Below are positions 1 to 7,689 of a stretch of 64,000 nucleotides of DNA, in pieces. Location: the NCBI RefSeq assembly GCF_005884405.1, contig NZ_VCAO01000002.1:62001-126000 (forward strand), read 5' to 3'. Position numbers and translations under genes: made by a program. The notes beneath the pieces were generated by a model. It saw only the letters and a program-made list of their open reading frames with translations, did not search any database and was not told the DNA's origin. This DNA comes from Qipengyuania marisflavi. GTDB taxonomy: Bacteria; Pseudomonadota; Alphaproteobacteria; Sphingomonadales; Sphingomonadaceae. Numbering within the stretch: position 1 is the first letter of the stretch; each line of letters opens with the position of its first letter.

Positions 1-89
1 CGCTGAGTCTTGAGCGGCTTGCCGTCCAGCCGGACTTCATACGCGCCCGCTGTTTCAGCCACTGTTACATCGCGATAGAAGCGCTTCAT
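1..89 (-). CDS. ATP12 family chaperone, N-terminal fragment cut by window edge
   Basis: The reverse strand opens with ATG at 89 and reads 29 codons to the window edge. The start MKRFYRDVTV, followed about 13 residues later by VRLDGKPLKTQ, is the usual opening of alphaproteobacterial ATP12 proteins, which assist assembly of the F1 part of ATP synthase. The start codon overlaps the stop of the small membrane gene upstream (ATGA), so it is the last visible gene of the crcB operon. Only about a tenth of the protein is visible, so the call rests on the N-terminal signature. Confidence 0.72.
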   Translation of the reverse strand, partial: MKRFYRDVTVAETAGAYEVRLDGKPLKTQ

Positions 90-298
90 TGACGCGGGTT
101 TTTCCAACTTTTGGCCAGCATGATCGGGATCACGAAAAAGCCTGTCGCGCCCAACACTAACAGCATCGTGCCAAGCGCGCGCGGCTGGTCCAGCCGCCCG
201 GCGATAATCATCGCGCCGATCACCACCATGGCCGCCCCGCTAAGGCGCAATGCCTGAAGCAACCAGAACCGTTTCATCGCCAGATCAGGCTCAGCCAT
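86..298 (-). CDS. Small two-helix membrane protein, function unknown
   Basis: This 70-residue protein has two clear hydrophobic segments, at about residues 15-34 and 41-62, joined by a short loop containing RLDQPR and ending in a basic tail (KSWKNPRQ). This predicts a helical-hairpin inner-membrane protein with both ends probably cytoplasmic. No family was recognised. Its first codons overlap the end of the HAD phosphatase gene by 8 bases and its stop overlaps the ATP12 start, so it is translationally coupled to both. The position next to ATP12 hints at a link with respiratory-membrane assembly, but that is inference only. Confidence 0.7.
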   Translation of the reverse strand: MAEPDLAMKRFWLLQALRLSGAAMVVIGAMIIAGRLDQPRALGTMLLVLGATGFFVIPIMLAKSWKNPRQ

Positions 299-944
299 TG
301 ATCAATTCCCATAAGTCGCCGGGCGCCTGTGCCACTGCGCAGGCTCCGGTGGCGAGCAATTCGCCCGGTTTGTGATAGCCCCATGCCACGCCGATTGCCC
401 GCACACCCGCGCTGCGCGCCATTTCGGTGTCGAAACTGGTGTCACCGATCATCACTGCGTCGCTCACCGCCACTCCGGCCTCGGCCAGTGCAGCCTCCAG
501 CATGGCGGGGTGCGGTTTGCTGGGATGCCGGTCAGCGGTTTGCAGGGTTACGAATTTGTCGCGGATGCCGTGAGTGGTCAGACACGCCTCCAGCCCGCGA
601 TCGCTTTTGCCGGTGGCCACGCCCAGCAGCCAGCCGGCATCATCCAGCCGCTCGATCAGCGCGGCAATGCCATCGAACAGCGGTTCTTCCAGCCGACCAG
701 AGGTGCGGCGGCCTGAATAGCCGCTCTTGTAAGCATCCAGCGCGCGGGCGTGCTGGTCGGCGCTGGCATCGGGCGCCAGCATCCGCAGCGCCTGCGGAAG
801 GCTCAGCCCGACCATCCGGCGCACGGTGTTGCGATCTGGCTGGGGCAGGCCCGCAGCGGCGAACGCCTCTTCCATCGTCTCGCAAATCGCCGCCTGCCCA
901 TCGACCAGCGTGCCGTCGCAGTCGAACACGACCAGACGGCTCAT
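291..944 (-). CDS. HAD-superfamily hydrolase, phosphoglycolate phosphatase-like
   Basis: A 217-residue HAD subfamily IA phosphatase. Motif I is FDCDGT, with nucleophile Asp8 and general acid Asp10. Thr111 in GVATGKS is motif II, Lys143 is motif III and the acidic pair Asp168/Asp172 in IGDTSFD is motif IV. The cap domain lies at about residues 15-85. These features predict a cytosolic Mg-dependent phosphomonoesterase. The substrate cannot be read from sequence; 2-phosphoglycolate or a nucleotide are the usual options. The start ATG at 944 shares one base with the stop of the pseudouridine synthase gene upstream, indicating an operon. Confidence 0.9.
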   Translation of the reverse strand: MSRLVVFDCDGTLVDGQAAICETMEEAFAAAGLPQPDRNTVRRMVGLSLPQALRMLAPDASADQHARALDAYKSGYSGRRTSGRLEEPLFDGIAALIERLDDAGWLLGVATGKSDRGLEACLTTHGIRDKFVTLQTADRHPSKPHPAMLEAALAEAGVAVSDAVMIGDTSFDTEMARSAGVRAIGVAWGYHKPGELLATGACAVAQAPGDLWELING

Positions 945-2101
945 CAGCGCTTGTCCTTCGGCTTGGGCTTGGCCCTGGAATTGGATGGCGGTTTGGTTTT
1001 GGCACCATCACTGGCATCGCGCCGTCCGCGACGTTCGCCCTTGCGCGCCTTGCGATATTGCTTGGCGTGCTGGCGGGCGGCCTGCTTCTTTTCCTCACGC
1101 GTGCGTTCGGGCGGAGAATCGTTGAGCGGCTGGGCATCGCTCAACCCCTGATCGAAGCCCAGCTGCGCCATGCTAGCGGCGAAATGTTCGGGCAGTTCGG
1201 CCGTGGCATCGATCTTGCCGCCGCCCGGTGCGCCAATGATCAGCCGCCGCGCGTGGAGATGCATCTTGCGGCTGAGCGAACCGGTCAGGAACGCTTCCTT
1301 GCCGCCATATTTTCCGTCACCCACAATCGGATGCCCCATCGCCGCGCAATGCACGCGCAATTGGTGGGTGCGCCCGGTCAGCGGTTCCAGTTCAAGCCAT
1401 GCGGCCTTGTTGCCCGCGCTGTCGACGACACGGTATTTGGTCTTGGCAGGCTGGCCCTCTTCCTCGTCGACATGCATTTTCTCGCCGCCGGTGCCCGGCT
1501 GTTTGGCCAGCGAAGCGTCGATCGTGCCTTCGCGGATGTCGGGCACGCCGACCACCAGCGCCCAGTAAACCTTCTTGGCGCTGCGTCCGGCAAAGCGTTT
1601 GGAGAAAAACGCCGCGCTGCCCGGCGTCTTGGCAATCAGCAACACGCCGCTGGTGTCCTTGTCCAGCCGGTGGACCAGCCGCGGGCGAATATCGTCATCG
1701 CCGGGCGCAAAGGCGTCCAGCAGGCCATCAACATGGCTGAAGGTGCCGGTACCGCCCTGCGTGGCGAGGCCGGGAGGCTTGTCCAGCACCAGCGCGGCAT
1801 CGGTTTCGGCGATCACCATGCCCTTGGCCTGCTCGATCTGATCAGGCGTGAGCGGGCGTTTTTCCTTGGGTTTGCGCTGCGCAGTCTCGCCGCCGGGCGG
1901 GACGCGGATTTGCTGGCCGGTGACCAGCCGGTCCTCAGGTTTGCTGCGTTTGCCATCGACGCGGATCTGCCCGGTGCGTGCCCAGCGCGACACGGTGCCG
2001 AAGCCGACCTGCGGCAGATGGCGTTTGAACCAGCGGTCCAGCCGCACGCCGTCATCATCTTCGCCGACGATAAACTGGCGTACATTGTCGGAAGCGGTCA
2101 T
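944..2101 (-). CDS. RluA-family 23S rRNA pseudouridine synthase (RluC type)
   Basis: A 385-residue protein with an N-terminal S4 RNA-binding domain (about residues 15-70), then an RluA catalytic domain with the signature HRLDKDTSG at 144-152, where Asp147 is the catalytic aspartate. The GRTHQLRVH motif near residue 245 is also typical. The S4 plus RluA architecture fits RluC/RluD enzymes, which isomerise uridines in 23S rRNA; RluC is the more likely match. After about residue 325 there is a long, highly basic tail (many Lys, Arg, Gln) absent from the 319-residue E. coli RluC. The start overlaps the crcB stop as ATGA. Confidence 0.9.
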   Translation of the reverse strand: MTASDNVRQFIVGEDDDGVRLDRWFKRHLPQVGFGTVSRWARTGQIRVDGKRSKPEDRLVTGQQIRVPPGGETAQRKPKEKRPLTPDQIEQAKGMVIAETDAALVLDKPPGLATQGGTGTFSHVDGLLDAFAPGDDDIRPRLVHRLDKDTSGVLLIAKTPGSAAFFSKRFAGRSAKKVYWALVVGVPDIREGTIDASLAKQPGTGGEKMHVDEEEGQPAKTKYRVVDSAGNKAAWLELEPLTGRTHQLRVHCAAMGHPIVGDGKYGGKEAFLTGSLSRKMHLHARRLIIGAPGGGKIDATAELPEHFAASMAQLGFDQGLSDAQPLNDSPPERTREEKKQAARQHAKQYRKARKGERRGRRDASDGAKTKPPSNSRAKPKPKDKR

Positions 2102-2508
2102 GCCGTCACCCGCATCACGGTCAGCCCGAACAGCAGCGCGCTGATGCCCAGTGCAAAGGACAGCACCGCATAAAGCGCGGCGAAAGTGTATTGGCCGCGC
2201 TCGATCATCATGACCATCTCCAGGCTGAATGCGGAAAAAGTGGTGAAGCCGCCCAGCAGGCCGACCCCCAGTAACAGGCGCAATTGCTCACTCTCGGCAG
2301 TGCCGTGGCGGAACAGATAACCGGCCAGAATGCCCATCAACAGGCTGCCCAGCGCATTAACGGCCAGCGTGGCCCAGGGAAACATCGTCACCGCCTGCGG
2401 GCCAAGCCATGCGGTCAGCGCGCGGCCCGACTGATAACGCAGGACGGCGCCAGCCGCGCCGCCAATGGCGACATGGAGCGAGGCGACAAGGGGAGACAGC
2501 GATTGCAT
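2098..2508 (-). CDS. crcB: Fluoride exporter CrcB/Fluc
   Basis: A 136-residue membrane protein with four hydrophobic segments and the family motif GGFTTFSAFSLE, whose Thr/Ser/Phe residues line the fluoride pore. GGAAGAVLRYQ near the N-terminus is also typical. Fluc proteins work as antiparallel dimers that leak fluoride out of the cell. An in-frame ATG exists upstream at 2661, but I chose 2508 because the protein then has family length and an AGAGGTG ribosome site precedes it. It is first in an operon with the pseudouridine synthase gene. I looked for a fluoride riboswitch upstream and did not see one. Confidence 0.93.
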   Translation of the reverse strand: MQSLSPLVASLHVAIGGAAGAVLRYQSGRALTAWLGPQAVTMFPWATLAVNALGSLLMGILAGYLFRHGTAESEQLRLLLGVGLLGGFTTFSAFSLEMVMMIERGQYTFAALYAVLSFALGISALLFGLTVMRVTA

Positions 2509-2578
2509 CGCGGCACCTCTAGCGATTTGGGCGGGGCGAGGGAAGCGGCCAACGAACGCGGCAGAAGTGCTTGCAATT

Positions 2579-2641
2579 CGCGCCCCGAATCCGTAGGTGC
2601 GCCCTGTGCGAGCCGGTCCGGAACGGATTCGGCGCGTTTTT
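2579..2641 (+). promoter_or_regulatory. Long inverted repeat ending in a T run, upstream of rpsU
   Basis: The left arm at 2579-2593 and the right arm at 2624-2636 pair over 13 bases, with a two-base bulge in the left arm. The right arm is followed at once by five T. On the plus strand this has the shape of an intrinsic terminator with a roughly 30-base loop. No plus-strand gene lies upstream, so it would act only on a transcript reading into rpsU. It could also fold in the 5' leader of crcB on the other strand. Confidence 0.45.
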
Positions 2642-2678
2642 CGTTTATCAGACGAACCCATTATTTATTCAAGGCAGA

Positions 2679-2706
2679 CCCGCTGGCGCGGGCTTTCGCC
2701 CGTTTT
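2679..2706 (+). promoter_or_regulatory. Candidate attenuator of rpsU: two mutually exclusive hairpins
   Basis: A five-pair hairpin, CCCGC (2679-2683) with GCGGG (2688-2692), shares bases with a second hairpin, CGGGC (2689-2693) with GCCCG (2698-2702), that ends in TTTT (2703-2706). Only one can form at a time, so the pair has an antiterminator/terminator layout. It lies 17 bases before the rpsU ATG at 2724. The stems are short, so chance is possible. Confidence 0.35.
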
Positions 2707-2723
2707 GTGAGGTGTTGGAATTT

Positions 2724-2927
2724 ATGCAGATCATCGTTCGCGATAACAACGTCGACCAGGCCCTGCGCGCGCTCAAGAAGAAGCTGCAGCGTGAGGGTGT
2801 GTATCGCGAAATGAAGCTGCGTCGCCACTTCGAGAAGCCGAGCGAGAAGCGCGCCCGCGAGAAGGCAGCTGCCGTGCGCCGCGCCCGCAAGCTGGAGCGT
2901 AAGCGCCTGGAGCGCGACGGGTCGTAA
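2724..2927 (+). CDS. rpsU: 30S ribosomal protein bS21
   Basis: A 67-residue, very basic protein. [20 protein letters not shown] is the conserved opening of bS21, and the C-terminal half is rich in Arg and Lys ([13 protein letters not shown]), as expected for binding 16S rRNA in the small-subunit platform. The frame is open to 2571, but the family start is the ATG at 2724, which gives normal length. A GAGGTG sequence lies about eight bases upstream. The leader carries hairpins and a strong hairpin follows the gene, so it probably forms its own transcription unit. Confidence 0.95.
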   Translation: MQIIVRDNNVDQALRALKKKLQREGVYREMKLRRHFEKPSEKRAREKAAAVRRARKLERKRLERDGS

Positions 2928-2980
2928 ATAGCGAACCCGCCTCGCAAGCAAAGCGCTTGCGGGCCAAGCCAAGCTAAGCC

Positions 2981-3012
2981 AAGAGGGCGCGGACTTGTTT
3001 CCGCGCCCTCTT
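2981..3012 (+). terminator. Perfect 12-bp hairpin after rpsU
   Basis: The arms at 2981-2992 and 3001-3012 are perfectly complementary around an eight-base loop, and are flanked by AA and TT. This is a strong intrinsic-terminator-like structure, although the T tract after it is short. It lies only 32 bases before the FKBP start, so it may attenuate rather than fully stop transcription into that gene. Confidence 0.7.
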
Positions 3013-3044
3013 GCATTGCGGCGCCAGCCTTCAGGATTCCCCAG

Positions 3045-3659
3045 ATGACCGAGATTACCCGTGTTCCCCTGCAACCTGTTGCCAAAGGCTCTCTGACCAA
3101 GCTGTGGCTGGGTGTACTGATCGCAGTCCTGATCGGTGCGGGTCTCGCCTTTGCGGCGTGGCAAGGCGGGCCGCGCGGGGTCGAAGTTGAAACAATCCGT
3201 GCGGGCACTGGTGGTTCGCCGCAGATGGGCGACGTGGTGTTCGTATCCTATGTCGGCAAATTGGCCGATGGCGCTGAATTTGACCGCTCGCAGCCGCTGC
3301 CGATCCCGCCGGGCCTGTTTCCCGATGGCAATCCGCTGCTGATGGAAGAAGGCGCGATTATTCCGGGCTTCCTTGAAGGGCTGCAACAGATGGAGAAGGG
3401 CGGCAAATACACGCTGACCATCCCCGCTGATCAGGCTTACGGTGCTGAACCGCCGGAAGGTTCGCCCATTCCGCCAAATTCGGACCTGCTGTTCGAGATC
3501 GAGCTGAACGAATTTATGGGCCGCGAAGATTTCCAGCGCCGCGCCGCCGCGTTGCAGCAGATGATGCAGGCCCAGCAGGGTCAAGGCGCGGGACCGGGCC
3601 AGGGACCGGGACAGGGCGCCGACGGCCCGCTTGGCCCGCCATCACCGCCAGCGGAATAA
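3045..3659 (+). CDS. Membrane-anchored FKBP-type peptidyl-prolyl isomerase
   Basis: A 204-residue protein with an uncleaved-looking N-terminal anchor at about residues 20-40 and an FKBP domain at about 60-155. Recognisable FKBP motifs are VSYVGKLADGAEFD, IIPGFLEGLQQM and YGAEPPEGSPIPPNSDLLFEIEL. FKBPs catalyse cis-trans isomerisation of peptidyl-proline bonds; this one would act on the periplasmic side. The C-terminal 35 residues form a Gln/Gly/Pro-rich low-complexity tail. It is separated from rpsU by a strong hairpin. Confidence 0.92.
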   Translation: MTEITRVPLQPVAKGSLTKLWLGVLIAVLIGAGLAFAAWQGGPRGVEVETIRAGTGGSPQMGDVVFVSYVGKLADGAEFDRSQPLPIPPGLFPDGNPLLMEEGAIIPGFLEGLQQMEKGGKYTLTIPADQAYGAEPPEGSPIPPNSDLLFEIELNEFMGREDFQRRAAALQQMMQAQQGQGAGPGQGPGQGADGPLGPPSPPAE

Positions 3660-3689
3660 TCGCCGCCAGTAACGGAACGGGGAGTTCGC

Positions 3690-5411
3690 ATGACGTCAGC
3701 CGCCGCCGCGACCCCCGATTTTCCCACGATTGTCGATTGGCCGCTGCGGCCATGGCCGCTGGCCGCGCTGCTGGGTGTCGCCGGATTGCTGGTGCATTTC
3801 GCCAGCCACACACGCGATTACGCGCAGGATCTGGAGGCATGGCGCGCGGCGCTGACCGCGCTGGTGTTCTTTGGCCCGCTCGCCGCGGCCTTCACCATTG
3901 ACCGCAATGACTGGCAAGCGCCGGCGGTGCTCGCGGCGCTGGTCGGACTGGTCATGGCGGGCATCGCCTGGCGCGTGGCCCGCGCGCAGGACCATTATGC
4001 GGACGAACAATTCTGGTTCGCCGCCGGCGTGTTGGCGATCGGGCTGGCGCTGCCGCTGTTTCAGGCCGGGTTCCACCGGCTGCGCTGGAACACATCATAC
4101 CGTCAAACCCATTTCCACGTCTGGACCGACGCGATCAGCGCGGCGGGCGCGATGGCCTTTACCGGCCTGTCGTGGCTGCTGCTGTTTCTGCTGGCCGAAC
4201 TGTTTTCCGCAATCAAGATCGAACTGCTGCGCGATCTGGTGCGCGAGGGCTGGTTTGGCTGGATGTTCAGCGGTGCGGCCTTTGGCGCGGCTCTGGGTGT
4301 GCTGCGCAACCAGCTGAAAATTATCGGCACGCTGCAATCGGTGGTCTTTCTGGTGTTTTCATTAATGGCAGTGCCGCTGGCAGCGGCGCTGGCGCTGTTC
4401 CTGTTGGCGGTGGTGTTCAGCGGACTGGATGTGTTGTGGGCCGCAACGCAGCGCGCCACGCCGCTACTGCTGTCCTGCGCGGTGGGCGCGTTCGTGCTGG
4501 TCAATGCCGTGGTGCGTGACAGCGATGCCGAGGCCAGCAATTCGCGCGTGCTGCGTATCGCCGCATTTGTGCTGGCGCTGGGCATCCTGCCGCTGGCGCT
4601 GCTCGCCGCGGTGTCGATGGGCACACGCATTTCGCAACACGGGCTGAGCCCCGAGCGGCTGTGGGCGTTGATCGCGATTGCGGTCGCTGTGGCCTATGGG
4701 GCGGGCTATTTCGTCGCCGCGCTGCGCGGACGGCGTGAAGGCTGGCGCGATCTGGTGCGGCGGGCAAATCTGCATCTGGCAGTCGGAACCTGCGTGATTG
4801 CATTCCTGCTGGCGATGCCGATCCTCGATTTCGGCGCGATCTCCACGCGCGACCAGCTGGCGCGGCTGCAATCAGGCGCAGTTTCGGTGGAGGATTTCGA
4901 TTTCGACGCCCTACGCTGGGACTTCGGCGATGCAGGCCGCGCGGCGCTGGCGAAGCTGACCAACAGTGACAATGCGAAAATCGCGGAACTGGCGACCGAT
5001 TCGACCAAGAGCGAATACAGGAGATACCGCGCCGAAGCCGCAGATACCCGCGCCGACCGGATCGAGAATCTCCGCATCCAGTTTGACGACGCCACGTTGC
5101 AAGACGCAGTGCGATCCTATGTCCGCGCGAATGGATATCTCTGCAACGACGCTTGTTTCGCTCTGGATATTGGCGCGGCGGAAGAGGGCGGTCGGCGCAT
5201 TGTGTTCGTGCAGGAACGCGGTGTGTCTTTCCAGACCATCGATCCGGCCGCAAAAATCGACAGCGCAGACAACATCACCCAAACGCGAGAGATTGATCGG
5301 CCTGTCCGCGCAGACCAGCCGCTCACCACCGATTCCAAGGTCGAAATCCGCGAATGGAACGGTCGCCAGATCTATGTCGACGGCAAACCGCTGGGTGACC
5401 CCTTCGAATGA
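3690..5411 (+). CDS. DUF4153-type multi-pass membrane protein
   Basis: A 573-residue protein whose first 385 or so residues hold about ten hydrophobic segments, followed by a soluble C-terminal region of about 190 residues. The layout and Ala/Leu-rich helices match DUF4153 membrane proteins; the biochemical function of that family is not established. The soluble part contains a cysteine pair (YLCNDACF) and ends with a segment resembling a periplasmic domain (IREWNGRQIYVDGKPLG). It lies 30 bases after the FKBP gene on the same strand and about 60 bases before gatC. Confidence 0.72.
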   Translation: MTSAAAATPDFPTIVDWPLRPWPLAALLGVAGLLVHFASHTRDYAQDLEAWRAALTALVFFGPLAAAFTIDRNDWQAPAVLAALVGLVMAGIAWRVARAQDHYADEQFWFAAGVLAIGLALPLFQAGFHRLRWNTSYRQTHFHVWTDAISAAGAMAFTGLSWLLLFLLAELFSAIKIELLRDLVREGWFGWMFSGAAFGAALGVLRNQLKIIGTLQSVVFLVFSLMAVPLAAALALFLLAVVFSGLDVLWAATQRATPLLLSCAVGAFVLVNAVVRDSDAEASNSRVLRIAAFVLALGILPLALLAAVSMGTRISQHGLSPERLWALIAIAVAVAYGAGYFVAALRGRREGWRDLVRRANLHLAVGTCVIAFLLAMPILDFGAISTRDQLARLQSGAVSVEDFDFDALRWDFGDAGRAALAKLTNSDNAKIAELATDSTKSEYRRYRAEAADTRADRIENLRIQFDDATLQDAVRSYVRANGYLCNDACFALDIGAAEEGGRRIVFVQERGVSFQTIDPAAKIDSADNITQTREIDRPVRADQPLTTDSKVEIREWNGRQIYVDGKPLGDPFE

Positions 5412-5471
5412 TGGTGCGATGCGGCGAAAGCGTGCTTGAAGCGGTGCGCCAGCCCAGCTAACGCGCGTGCC

Positions 5472-5774
5472 ATGTCGGTCAATAAAGCAGATGTGGCGAA
5501 AATCGCCTCGCTCGCGCGGATTCGCATGGACGATGCCGCGTTGGAGCGCATGGTCCCTGAACTCAACAATATCCTCGGCTGGGTCGAGCAATTGGGCGAG
5601 GTCGACACCAGCGGTGTCGAGCCGATGACTGCGGTCATCGCCAACACGCTGCGACTGCGCGACGATGTGGTCGATGCCGACCCACTGACCGCAGGCGGAC
5701 GGCGCGAGGATGTGCTGGCCAATGCGCCCGCTGCCGAGCATGGATTTTTCGGCGTGCCCAAGGTGATTGAATGA
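5472..5774 (+). CDS. gatC: Asp/Glu-tRNA(Asn/Gln) amidotransferase subunit C
   Basis: A 100-residue subunit with the typical opening [17 protein letters not shown] and the central motif [11 protein letters not shown]. GatC wraps around GatA and stabilises the GatCAB complex that amidates Glu-tRNA(Gln) and/or Asp-tRNA(Asn). An in-frame ATG at 5436 would add 12 residues, but the family begins at MSV, so 5472 is preferred; neither start has a clear ribosome site. The stop overlaps the gatA start (ATGATG), showing translational coupling. Confidence 0.93.
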   Translation: MSVNKADVAKIASLARIRMDDAALERMVPELNNILGWVEQLGEVDTSGVEPMTAVIANTLRLRDDVVDADPLTAGGRREDVLANAPAAEHGFFGVPKVIE

Positions 5775-7255
5775 TGTCCGATCTGACCCAGCTTGGCGTC
5801 AAAGCCATCCGTGACGGCGTGTCCGGCGGCGATTTCACTGCGCGCGAAGTGGCCGAGGCGTTTAATGCCGCTGTTGCCGGTGCCGCCGCGCTCAACGCCT
5901 TTATCGTCACCACTCCCGACCATGCATTGGCCGCTGCCGATGCAGTGGATGAGCGGCGCGCGCAGGGCGAAGCGCTTGGCGTGATGGGCGGCGTGCCGAT
6001 TGGCATGAAGGATCTGTTCTGCACCAAGGGCGTGCAGACCACCGCCGCCAGCCACATTCTCGAAGGCTTCATCCCGCAGTATGAAAGCACTGTGTCGAGC
6101 AACCTCTGGGCCGCAGGCGCGGGGATGCTGGGCAAGCTCAATCTCGACCAGTTCGCAATGGGCTCGTCCAACGAGACCAGCTATTTCGGCAATGTCTCCT
6201 CGCCCTGGCGCAAGGATGGCACCAATGCCGCGATGTCGCCCGGCGGTTCGTCAGGCGGGAGCGCGGCCTCTGTCTCTGCGCGCATTGCCCCGGCGGCAAC
6301 CGGCACCGACACCGGCGGTTCGATCCGCCAGCCTGCCGCCTTTGCGGGCATTTGCGGGATCAAGCCGACCTATGGCCGGTGCAGCCGTTGGGGAGTGGTG
6401 GCTTTCGCCTCCAGCCTCGATCAGGCCGGACCGATGGCACACAGCGTGGAAGATTGCGCGATCATGCTCGGCGCGATGGCGGGCTTCGATCCCAAGGATG
6501 CGACCAGCCTGAAAATGGACGTGCCGGATTGGGAAGCAGCTCTCGACGCGGACCTCAAGGGCAAGCGCATCGGCATCCCGCGCGAATACCGCATGGAGGG
6601 CACCGATCAGGCAATCCTCGACAGCTGGGAACAGGGCAAGGCGTGGTTGCGCGATGCCGGGGCCGAGATTGTCGATATCAGCCTGCCGCACACCAAATAT
6701 GCGCTGCCCGCCTATTACATTATCGCACCTGCCGAAGCCTCCAGCAATCTGGCGCGCTATGACGGCGTGCGCTACGGCCTGCGCGATCTGCCAGAGGGTT
6801 CCGGCCTGCAGGATATGTACGCCGCCACCCGCGCCGCGGGTTTCGGCGACGAGGTAAAGCGCCGCGTGCTGATCGGGACCTATGTGCTCAGCGCGGGCTT
6901 CTACGACGCCTATTACACGCAGGCACAGAAAATCCGCGCGCTGGTGGCGCAGGATTTCGCGCAGGCATGGGCGCAGTGCGATGCGATCCTCGCACCGACC
7001 ACGCCCACCGCCAGCTTCCCGCTGGGTTCGCTGAGTGACGATCCGCTGACAATGTATCTGAACGATGTATTCGCAGTGCCCGCCAGCCTAGCCGGACTAC
7101 CCGCGATGTCAGTGCCCTGCGGCGTGACCAGCGAAGGTCTGCCGCTGGGCCTGCAATTGGTCGGCAAAGCCTTTGACGAGCAAGGTGTGCTGAATGCTGG
7201 GTTGGCGATTGAAGAACGCGCCGGGTTTACGGCTAAGCCGGAGAAATGGTGGTGA
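5771..7255 (+). CDS. gatA: Asp/Glu-tRNA(Asn/Gln) amidotransferase subunit A
   Basis: A 494-residue amidase-signature protein. The Lys-Ser-cisSer triad is visible as Lys80 (GMKDLF), cis-Ser160 in PGGSSGGS and nucleophile Ser184 in [10 protein letters not shown], with the standard 24-residue spacing between the two serines. GatA hydrolyses glutamine and passes ammonia through a channel to GatB. The start ATG at 5771 overlaps the gatC stop; a second ATG follows directly at 5774. The expected neighbour gatB is delayed by a small unrelated gene and a repeat. Confidence 0.96.
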   Translation: MMSDLTQLGVKAIRDGVSGGDFTAREVAEAFNAAVAGAAALNAFIVTTPDHALAAADAVDERRAQGEALGVMGGVPIGMKDLFCTKGVQTTAASHILEGFIPQYESTVSSNLWAAGAGMLGKLNLDQFAMGSSNETSYFGNVSSPWRKDGTNAAMSPGGSSGGSAASVSARIAPAATGTDTGGSIRQPAAFAGICGIKPTYGRCSRWGVVAFASSLDQAGPMAHSVEDCAIMLGAMAGFDPKDATSLKMDVPDWEAALDADLKGKRIGIPREYRMEGTDQAILDSWEQGKAWLRDAGAEIVDISLPHTKYALPAYYIIAPAEASSNLARYDGVRYGLRDLPEGSGLQDMYAATRAAGFGDEVKRRVLIGTYVLSAGFYDAYYTQAQKIRALVAQDFAQAWAQCDAILAPTTPTASFPLGSLSDDPLTMYLNDVFAVPASLAGLPAMSVPCGVTSEGLPLGLQLVGKAFDEQGVLNAGLAIEERAGFTAKPEKWW

Positions 7256-7563
7256 CGATTATCGGGTTTCTTGCAGTTGTTTTTGTAATTGTGGGACCAA
7301 TTTTTCTCGTACTAAGTGTCGCTCAGGCCAAATGGACAACTTACGTTTTCACCTTTGCCGGCTTGGCCATCCTTGCTCTGATGGTTTGGCTGATGACCAT
7401 TTTTGATGAAGACACGGTCATTTTTGCGTTTTGTGGCATCGGGTTGATCTTTGCTGCCGTTGTTTGGTGGTTCCAAACATACGATCCAGAAACCAGTCGT
7501 ATGCGACAGGACTACCTTGAGAAGAAGCAGCGTGAAAGAGAAGCAAGAAGGAACAATTGGTGA
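7246..7563 (+). CDS. Small AT-richer membrane protein inside the gatCAB operon
   Basis: A 105-residue protein that begins 10 bases before the end of gatA, in another frame, with CGGAGAA just upstream of its ATG. It has three hydrophobic stretches (about residues 4-26, 33-51 and 58-76) and then a charged tail ([16 protein letters not shown]). No family was recognised. Its composition differs clearly from its neighbours: many ttt, att, gtt and tta-type codons against the GC-rich third positions of gatA and gatB. It therefore looks like a later insertion that kept the operon intact. Whether it is expressed is unknown. Confidence 0.65.
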   Translation: MVVTIIGFLAVVFVIVGPIFLVLSVAQAKWTTYVFTFAGLAILALMVWLMTIFDEDTVIFAFCGIGLIFAAVVWWFQTYDPETSRMRQDYLEKKQREREARRNNW

Positions 7564-7597
7564 CCAAGGAAAGCGCCGATACAGCTTCAAAATCTGC

Positions 7598-7676
7598 CGT
7601 CACCCCGGCAAAGGCCGGGGTCCAGTGCGGTTTCGCGACGTGGCAAAGCTGGATTCCGGCCTTCGCCGGAATGACG
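7598..7676. repeat. REP-like inverted repeat between the small gene and gatB
   Basis: Two arms, each built on the core CCGGC-AAGGCCGG or its complement, face each other: CGTCACCCCGGCAAAGGCC on the left and GGATTCCGGCCTTCGCCGG, then AATGACG, on the right, separated by about 24 bases. This is the widespread alphaproteobacterial pattern in which GTCAcCCCGGC and GCCGGaATGAC ends frame an imperfect palindrome. I see one copy in this window. It sits just 14 bases before gatB and could fold in the operon mRNA. Confidence 0.8.
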
Positions 7677-7689
7677 AAGGGTTGAGGCA

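Noticed and set aside
329..2173. Long plus-strand open frame of more than 600 codons opposite the HAD and pseudouridine synthase genes
   Set aside because: It is antisense to two clear family genes with intact catalytic motifs, and its composition (very Arg/Ala-rich) is typical of GC-rich shadow frames.
2509..2723. Fluoride riboswitch upstream of crcB
   Set aside because: I looked for the conserved core and found none; the hairpins present face the rpsU direction and do not match that motif.
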